This document shows positions 13,507 to 18,476 of a stretch of DNA of 18,476 bases, piece after piece. Positions within the stretch are counted from its first letter, which is position 1. Each line of letters opens with the position of its first letter. The DNA is taken from the NCBI GenBank assembly GCA_027031185.1, contig JALVEF010000018.1, forward strand, positions 1-18,476, read 5' to 3'. The stretch comes from Saprospiraceae bacterium (GTDB lineage Bacteria; Bacteroidota; Bacteroidia; Chitinophagales; Saprospiraceae). Under the pieces are notes generated by a model. It was not told the origin of the DNA and searched no databases. It saw nothing but the letters and a program-made list of their open reading frames with translations. The position numbers were made by a program, and so were the translations under genes.

Positions 13507-13514
13507 TATCTTTG
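13507..13514 (+). promoter_or_regulatory. Candidate -7 box TATCTTTG for the aminotransferase-fold gene
   Basis: TATCTTTG matches TAnnTTTG exactly, with a TTTTT run at 13481-13485 near the -33 position. A start of transcription near 13521 would leave about 29 nt before a GTG at 13550. This placement argues against the in-frame ATG at 13466 as the start codon, since that would lie upstream of the promoter. Confidence 0.5.
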
Positions 13515-13549
13515 CCAATATCCCACCACGCACTAAAACGATCGGGGTA

Positions 13550-15034
13550 GTGAAGACACAGCAGACGAAAACGCTGGAGGATTACTTCTCTACATTTCGC
13601 GATTTGATTATCGGGCGAAATGCAGAGTTTGTCACGCCGTACGGGCCGCAGAAGTTGCTCTATGCCGACTGGACAGCCAGCGGCCGGCTTTATGAACCGA
13701 TCGAGCGGCGCATCAGCTATGAAATCGGCCGCTTTGTGGGCAATACGCACACGGAGACATCGGTCACCGGCCGGGCTATGACCAAGTCTTATCACCATGC
13801 CAAGCAGATTATCAAGCGGCATGTCAATGCCTTGGAGTCTGATGTGCTGATTTCGTCCAATTCCGGGATGACGGGTGTAGTCAACAAATTCCAGCGTATT
13901 CTCGGACTCAAACTGCACGAGCGTTTTCGCGCCATGATTGACTTGCCCAAAGAAGACCGCCCGGTCATCTTTGTCACACACATGGAGCATCACTCCAACC
14001 AGACGTCCTGGATCGAGACGGTGGCCGATGTGTATGTGATCGGGGCCACACCCGAAGGCAGGGTAGATCTGGATGATCTTAGACGGCTGATAGCCCGCTT
14101 TCCCAACCGCACCAAAATCGCGGCGGTCACCTCCTGCTCCAATGTGACGGGCATCATCACGCCGTACCACGAGATCGCACGCATTATGCACGAAAACGAG
14201 GGCTTGTGTTTTGTGGATTTTGCCTGCTCGGCTCCCTATATCAAAATCGACATGAACCCGCCGGATCCAATGAAACGGCTGGATGCGATTTACTTCTCTC
14301 CACATAAATTTCTTGGGGGACCCGGCTCGGCCGGCGTGCTGATTTTTAAGGCGGCCCTATACAAAAATCGCGTGCCGGACAATCCGGGCGGGGGCACCGT
14401 CAATTGGACCAATCCGTGGGGCGAACATTCGTATATCGAGGAGATAGAGGCCCGCGAGGACGGAGGCACGCCAAGTTTTTTGCAGACGATGCGCACCGCG
14501 CTGTCTATCAAGTTGAAGGAGGAGATGGGGATCGAAAATATTCTCCGGCGCGAAAGAGAATTGCTGGACATTATTTGGCCCCGGATGAAGGCGATTCCCA
14601 AGCTCCATCTATTGGCAGACCATATTCCCGAGCGACTGGGTGTGTTGTCCTTTTATTTTGAGCATATCCACTACAATCTAGCGGTCAAGATACTCAATGA
14701 CCGGTTTGGCATACAGACACGGGGCGGTTGTTCGTGTGCAGGTACGTACGGGCATTACTTGTTGGAGGTGTCCTATCAAAAATCCAAACGGATCGTGGAG
14801 TCCATCAGCCACGGTGATTTGTCGCAAAAACCCGGCTGGGTGCGCCTGTCCATTCATCCCACGATGACCAATGAGGAGATGCACTACATCGCCGACGCGC
14901 TGGAGGCACTGTCCGCCAATATTGACGAGTGGGGCAGGGACTATGTCTATGACCCGCACAAAAATGAATTCTTCCACGTCTCGGGTGCTACGACAGAGGA
15001 TGATTTGGTACGGCGGTGGTATCGCGATATTTGA
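13550..15034 (+). CDS. Class V aminotransferase-fold PLP enzyme (cysteine-desulfurase-like)
   Basis: This 494-residue cytoplasmic enzyme has the fold-type I signature of the NifS/SufS/CsdA superfamily: YADWTASGRLYEPIE near the N-terminus, THMEHHSNQTSW, DFACSAPYIKID with the PLP-pairing Asp223, and SPHKFLGGPGS with the Schiff-base lysine Lys253. A cysteine segment GGCSCAGTYG (Cys394, Cys396) lies where desulfurases carry the active-site cysteine loop. It is longer than SufS or IscS (about 400 residues), so it may be a desulfurase-like lyase with another substrate; the reaction is not certain. The GTG at 13550 is preferred because the frame upstream contains the promoter box and homology-like sequence begins only at EDYFSTFRDLI. 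It stands alone and converges on cdaA. Confidence 0.85.
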   Translation: MKTQQTKTLEDYFSTFRDLIIGRNAEFVTPYGPQKLLYADWTASGRLYEPIERRISYEIGRFVGNTHTETSVTGRAMTKSYHHAKQIIKRHVNALESDVLISSNSGMTGVVNKFQRILGLKLHERFRAMIDLPKEDRPVIFVTHMEHHSNQTSWIETVADVYVIGATPEGRVDLDDLRRLIARFPNRTKIAAVTSCSNVTGIITPYHEIARIMHENEGLCFVDFACSAPYIKIDMNPPDPMKRLDAIYFSPHKFLGGPGSAGVLIFKAALYKNRVPDNPGGGTVNWTNPWGEHSYIEEIEAREDGGTPSFLQTMRTALSIKLKEEMGIENILRRERELLDIIWPRMKAIPKLHLLADHIPERLGVLSFYFEHIHYNLAVKILNDRFGIQTRGGCSCAGTYGHYLLEVSYQKSKRIVESISHGDLSQKPGWVRLSIHPTMTNEEMHYIADALEALSANIDEWGRDYVYDPHKNEFFHVSGATTEDDLVRRWYRDI

Positions 15035-15136
15035 GAGGGCTATTGCAAATTAGCCTCGCGGGTGAAACACTGCCGCTGTTGAATTGTCCCGCACTTCGAC
15101 AGTTCGGCTGGCATTTCGATAAGCACGATCCGGCAG

Positions 15137-15186
15137 GCGCAAAAAGCGCATTTTAACGCCCAGACAGCGGCTACCTAAACAGTTAC
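15137..15186. mobile_element. Right-half fragment of the IS66-like MITE
   Basis: GCGCAAAAAGCGCATTTTAA, then CGCCCAGACAGCGGCTACC and the intact terminus ACCTAAACAGTTAC (15173-15186), align with the right half of the 163-bp copy with several substitutions. No left terminus or target duplication was found, so this is a truncated relic. It lies between the convergent stops of the aminotransferase-fold gene and cdaA; the remaining bases 15035-15136 show no gene and only a weak hairpin. Confidence 0.75.
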
Positions 15187-15198
15187 TTATCGTTTTTA

Positions 15199-16014
15199 TC
15201 AGTACACGCTGCGGAGGAGATTGATCAATTCATTGCGGGATGTCACTTCGTGGAATCTGCCGCCCTGGGTCCAGGTGATGCTGCCGGTCTCTTCAGAGAC
15301 GATGATAACAGCCATGTTGGATGCCTCGCTCAAGCCAATGCCGGAGCGATGTCGAAGCCCGTACTTTTGGGGCAAATCGTGCCGGTTGGAGAGGGGAAGG
15401 ACACAACCGGTGGCGTAGATGCGATATTTGTGTATCAACACAGCCCCGTCGTGCAAGGGACTATCCTTAGAAAAGATACTGAGCAATAACTCTTCACTGA
15501 TGAGCGCATTGATGATCTTGCCCGTACGGGCCAGTTCGGAGACATTGTTTTTGTTGGCGATGACGATGAGGGCCCCGATGTGCCGTGCCCCCATCTTAAA
15601 AGCAGCTGAAGTGATGGCACGGATTTGCCGCTCGTGGGCCTTGTTTTTTTCATCGAGCTCGGGTTGTAAGAATCTTTTCAGGAAGTCCATCCGGCCGTGG
15701 AGCGTGGTCTGTCCCAGGTAGAGTAGGAAGCGCCGGATCTCCGGCTGGAAAATGATGATGAGAGCCAACACACCGATATTGGCCACGTGGTTGATGATGG
15801 CAGACATGATGACCATGTTCAGTGCCTTGGTCAACCAGCCGATGGCATAGACAAAAACCACCCCGATCAGGATATTGAGCGCGATGGTGCCCTTGAGCAA
15901 ATTGTACAACCGGTAAATCAAGTAGCCCACGATGATGATGTCCAGCAGGTCCCACACCGTGACGGGCAGGAAGCCGATTTTGAACAGAAAGATGATCATG
16001 GCGGGACAGGGCAT
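15199..16014 (-). CDS. cdaA: Diadenylate cyclase CdaA
   Basis: The enzyme condenses two ATP into cyclic di-AMP, a second messenger for envelope and osmotic homeostasis, at the inner face of the cytoplasmic membrane. The 271-residue protein has three N-terminal transmembrane helices (about 20-36, 43-62 and 70-90), then a DisA_N catalytic domain with the motifs DGAVLI (189-194) and RHRSGIG (221-227), both intact. Its length fits CdaA. The frame starts at 16014, 7 nt after the stop of the peptidase gene; an alternative ATG at 15999 starts right at the hydrophobic MIIFLFKIGF and is equally possible. It is probably co-transcribed with the peptidase gene. In Bacteroidota cdaA is often beside folP; that neighbour is not seen here. 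Confidence 0.94.
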   Translation of the reverse strand: MPCPAMIIFLFKIGFLPVTVWDLLDIIIVGYLIYRLYNLLKGTIALNILIGVVFVYAIGWLTKALNMVIMSAIINHVANIGVLALIIIFQPEIRRFLLYLGQTTLHGRMDFLKRFLQPELDEKNKAHERQIRAITSAAFKMGARHIGALIVIANKNNVSELARTGKIINALISEELLLSIFSKDSPLHDGAVLIHKYRIYATGCVLPLSNRHDLPQKYGLRHRSGIGLSEASNMAVIIVSEETGSITWTQGGRFHEVTSRNELINLLRSVY

Positions 16015-16021
16015 CGGCGGC

Positions 16022-18166
16022 CTATTTCACGTGGCTGTTGGTGTTGTAAAAGAAGAAAGAGAGCATATCGGCATTTTCGTCAATGAGCTTACTCGTAGGT
16101 TTGCCGGCCCCGTGGCCGGCAGAGGTCTCGATGCGTATCAGGATGGGGTTGTCGCCTTTCTGATGTTCTTGGAGTGCGGCTGCAAACTTGAATGAGTGTG
16201 CCGGGACAACGCGATCATCGTGGTCGCCTGTCATGATGAGCGTGGCCGGATACTTGGCATCGCGCACGTTGTGCAATGGGGAATACTTGTACAAATAGGC
16301 AAAGTCCGCTTTGTTTTCACTCAATCCGTAGTCATAGGCCCAGGCCCGCCCAATGGTGAAGTACTGGTAGCGCAACATGTCCAATACACCGACGCGGGGG
16401 ATGGCGACCTTAAACAAGTCCGGGCGCTGGGTCATGCAGGCCCCCACCAGCAGGCCGCCGTTGGAACCGCCCTCAATACCCAATTTGTCCGGATTGGTAT
16501 AGCCGCTTTTGATGAGAAACTCGGCGGCGGCGATGAAGTCGTCAAAGACGTTTTGTTTGTTGGCTTTGGTGCCGGCCAAATGCCATTTTTGCCCAAACTC
16601 TCCGCCGCCGCGGATGTTGGCCACGGCATAGACGCCGTCGTTTTCCATGATCAGCGAGCGCACCAGGCTAAAGGCGGGCAGAATGGAAATATTGAAGCCC
16701 CCGTATCCGTACAACAAAGTCGGGCGCTTGCCGTCCAGCTTCATGCCTTTTTTGTGAGTGACAAAGACGGGCACGCGTGTGCCGTCTTTGCTCTTGTAGA
16801 AAAATTGCTTGGTCACATAGGCATCCGGATCAAAGTTGATTTCGGGTTTTTTGAAGACTTCACTTTTTCCTTTGGCAAGGTCCATGTGGTAAATGGTCGT
16901 CGGATGCGTAAAAGAGGTAAAGGAATAAAACAGCTCCGGATCATCTTTTTTGCCGCTCAGCGCGCTCACCGTACCGATACCGGGCAGCGACAAGGCTGAT
17001 TGATAGTGCCCGTTCCGGTCAAAGAACTTAACCAGCGAGGAGGCATTGTGCAGGTAGTGGCCGATGATTTTGTCACCCGCCAGGACGACGGATTTTAATA
17101 CATCCTTGGCCTCGGGGATGACCTCCTGCCAATATTTCTTTTGTGGCGCAGTGGCACTGACGCGAATCAGGCGTTGATTGGGTGCATCCGCATTGGTCAG
17201 GATGTATAATTCATCGCCGGCATTGTCCACCACGGACAGGTCCGCTTCAAAGGATTCGGTGACGGGTACAAAGTCTGCATCTTCCTTCATCAAGTCCTTG
17301 ATATACAGTGCATTACCGCTTGTAGATTGTGCTACTGCCAAGGCCAAATAGTGCTCATCTTCCGTGGTCATGCAATAAAAGTTGTAATCCGGGTGGCTGC
17401 GGTCGGCATAGATGAGCCGGTCTTCGGCCTGCGGCGTATTGACCTTGTGAAAATAGACTTGATGGAACTGGTTTTTGCCTTTCAGGACATCTTCTTTGGC
17501 CGGCTCCGGATAGCGGCTGTAAAAGAAGCCGTCCCTAAACCAGGCAATGGATGAAAACTTGACCCAGCGGACGGAGTCCGGCAGTGTCCGGCCTGTTTGG
17601 AGATCTTTGACCAGGATGGTATTCCAGTCCGAACCGCCTTCACTGACCTGGTAGGCGAGATATCTTCCGTCCCGCGAGAAGGCAAAATCACTCATGGCCA
17701 CCGTGCCATCTTCGGAAAATTTGTTGGGGTCCAGGATGAGCTGCGGCGCGTCATCCAGGCTGTTTTGACCGTACAAGACCGCCTGGTTTTGCAGCCCGTC
17801 GTTTTTCAAAAAGTAGTATTTGTTGGCCACCTTGATCGGTGTGGAATATTTGGCATAGTTCCAAAGCTCTTTCAGGCGCTCGCGGACGCGGTCGCGAAAA
17901 GGAATCTTTGCCAGGTAGGCAAAGGTGACTTCGTTTTGGCGCTTGACCCATTCTTTTACTTCCGGGGCATGGTCGTCCTCCAGCCAGCGGTAGGGGTCCG
18001 CCACCTTGGTGCCGAAATAATCGTCTATGACTGTTGTGTCTTTTCTCGTTTCGGGATATTGCACGGGAATAGGTTGGTAGTTTACGGAAACACTTTCCTC
18101 TTGCGAGTTGTTTTGACAGCGGGCAAGCGTAAGGATAACGGCGAGGGCCAGGATGAATCTGTACAT
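16022..18166 (-). CDS. Prolyl oligopeptidase family serine peptidase (S9A), predicted lipoprotein
   Basis: The 714-residue enzyme should cleave short peptides after proline. A signal peptide with lipobox LARC (Cys17) predicts anchoring in the envelope. After an N-terminal part with DPYRWLED, a seven-bladed beta-propeller spans about 95-440, and an alpha/beta-hydrolase domain follows, with NIRGGGEFGQKWH, the nucleophile Ser568 in GGSNGG, Asp651 in GDHDDRVVP and His685 in SAGHGAG, so the triad is complete. The ATG at 18166 is chosen because it opens the signal peptide; a longer in-frame start at 18292 adds 42 residues of cysteine-rich, repeat-like sequence. cdaA follows 7 nt after the stop. Such enzymes act in peptide scavenging; the substrate here is not known. 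Confidence 0.93.
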   Translation of the reverse strand: MYRFILALAVILTLARCQNNSQEESVSVNYQPIPVQYPETRKDTTVIDDYFGTKVADPYRWLEDDHAPEVKEWVKRQNEVTFAYLAKIPFRDRVRERLKELWNYAKYSTPIKVANKYYFLKNDGLQNQAVLYGQNSLDDAPQLILDPNKFSEDGTVAMSDFAFSRDGRYLAYQVSEGGSDWNTILVKDLQTGRTLPDSVRWVKFSSIAWFRDGFFYSRYPEPAKEDVLKGKNQFHQVYFHKVNTPQAEDRLIYADRSHPDYNFYCMTTEDEHYLALAVAQSTSGNALYIKDLMKEDADFVPVTESFEADLSVVDNAGDELYILTNADAPNQRLIRVSATAPQKKYWQEVIPEAKDVLKSVVLAGDKIIGHYLHNASSLVKFFDRNGHYQSALSLPGIGTVSALSGKKDDPELFYSFTSFTHPTTIYHMDLAKGKSEVFKKPEINFDPDAYVTKQFFYKSKDGTRVPVFVTHKKGMKLDGKRPTLLYGYGGFNISILPAFSLVRSLIMENDGVYAVANIRGGGEFGQKWHLAGTKANKQNVFDDFIAAAEFLIKSGYTNPDKLGIEGGSNGGLLVGACMTQRPDLFKVAIPRVGVLDMLRYQYFTIGRAWAYDYGLSENKADFAYLYKYSPLHNVRDAKYPATLIMTGDHDDRVVPAHSFKFAAALQEHQKGDNPILIRIETSAGHGAGKPTSKLIDENADMLSFFFYNTNSHVK

Positions 18167-18184
18167 TTCGGACTGTTTTGGGTG

Positions 18185-18192
18185 CAATGTTA
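18185..18192 (-). promoter_or_regulatory. Weak candidate -7 box TAACATTG for the peptidase-cdaA operon
   Basis: On the minus strand TAACATTG differs from TAnnTTTG at one base and lies 18 nt upstream of the ATG at 18166. No -33 TTTG was found at the usual distance. Reported only as the best candidate in the 190-bp divergent spacer. Confidence 0.25.
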
Positions 18193-18287
18193 GCAAAAAT
18201 TCGGCGTTTGACCGGTGGGATGCGGGAACGACGCACCGGCTTATGCAGCCTTTTTTGCAAAAATGCGTTGGACAGGGATTGTTTGTC

Positions 18288-18344
18288 ATCACGATTTCGG
18301 TGCCCCTGTTTTAGCGTAATAACGGCGGGTGCCAAAATAGTTAC
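18288..18344. mobile_element. Decayed short copy of the IS66-like MITE
   Basis: GGTGCCCCTGTTTTAGCGTAA, continuing through CGGCGGGTGCCAAAATAGTTAC, aligns over its length with the 58-bp copy at 5520-5577, with roughly a dozen substitutions; the left terminus ATCACGATTTCGGT keeps 9 of 14 terminal bases. No target duplication remains. It lies in the spacer between the divergent peptidase gene and the gene at the right edge. Confidence 0.6.
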
Positions 18345-18368
18345 AGCGGGTTACCAATGGTGTGGCTG

Positions 18369-18476
18369 ATGCGTATGCACGGTTTTAAGAAGTTGATTAT
18401 TGCCTCCGTGGCCTGGATGGTCTGTTTGCCGCTATTACTGCCGGCACAAGACGAGGTCCGTGACACAGAGATGGAA
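18369..18476 (+). CDS. N-terminus of a secreted protein (partial)
   Basis: A frame open to the right edge begins MRMHGFKKLIIASVAWMVCL and continues PLLLPAQDEVRDTEME, which is a clear signal peptide: basic start, hydrophobic core and a cleavage site at or near PAQ|DE. In-frame ATGs occur at 18357, 18369 and 18375; the last two give the most compact signal peptide, so the exact start is uncertain. Only 36 residues are present, too few to name the family. It is divergent from the peptidase gene, and the decayed MITE lies in its upstream region. Confidence 0.65.
   Translation, partial: MRMHGFKKLIIASVAWMVCLPLLLPAQDEVRDTEME

Noticed and set aside
18167..18292. Upstream in-frame start for the prolyl oligopeptidase
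   Set aside because: The added 42 residues would bury the lipoprotein signal peptide inside the chain and their DNA reaches into the decayed MITE.

Overview
The window looks like chromosomal DNA from a member of the Bacteroidota with a GC content slightly above 50 percent by eye. The evidence is a SusC/SusD pair followed by a third lipoprotein, several lipoproteins with short lipoboxes, an OstA-like protein of the Bacteroidota type, a DUF4230-like membrane protein, a CdaA-type diadenylate cyclase, and candidate promoters carrying the Bacteroidota -7 box TAnnTTTG. A member of the Saprospiria would fit, but that is a guess. No tRNA, rRNA, CRISPR array, phage gene or transposase was seen. || Layout. 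Positions 1-51 may be the tail of an upstream gene. Positions 52-958 are a gene-free spacer full of short palindromes. Positions 959-5523 hold a tight plus-strand operon: mnmA (tRNA 2-thiolation), a lipoprotein overlapping it by 7 nt, rimM (30S maturation), a thioredoxin-like protein, and an OstA/LptA-like outer-membrane biogenesis protein. Positions 5524-6212 are a repeat-rich spacer with a candidate promoter for susC. Positions 6213-11160 hold susC-like, susD-like and small lipoprotein genes, closed by a clear intrinsic terminator at 11191-11228. Positions 11318-11664 hold a TATATTTG promoter and a strongly structured leader in front of a DUF4230-like gene (11665-12885). Positions 12886-13506 are a repeat spacer with 8-bp periodic arrays and a perfect 91-bp tandem duplication. 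Next is a plus-strand class V aminotransferase-fold gene with a probable GTG start (13550-15034). It converges on a minus-strand pair: a prolyl-oligopeptidase lipoprotein gene (18166-16022) followed 7 nt later by cdaA (16014-15199). The right edge holds the start of a divergent gene for a secreted protein. || The most distinctive feature is a family of small non-autonomous mobile elements with terminal inverted repeats starting GTAACTGTTTAGGT. Five copies or fragments lie at 5520-5577, 5998-6160, 11229-11317, 15137-15186 and 18288-18344. The 58-bp copy has a perfect 8-bp target duplication (GAAAAATT) and the 163-bp copy a 7-of-8 duplication (GAACACAG/GAACACTG). GTAA ends with 8-bp duplications are the hallmark of the IS66 family, so these are probably IS66-derived MITEs. 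One copy supplies the stop codon of the OstA-like gene, one sits between the susC promoter and its start codon, and one abuts the terminator of the sus operon. || Other unusual features are a perfect 19-bp inverted repeat inside the coding sequence of the lipoprotein after mnmA, centred on its lipobox cysteine, and the structured leader upstream of the DUF4230-like gene, whose closing stem starts at the predicted transcription start.
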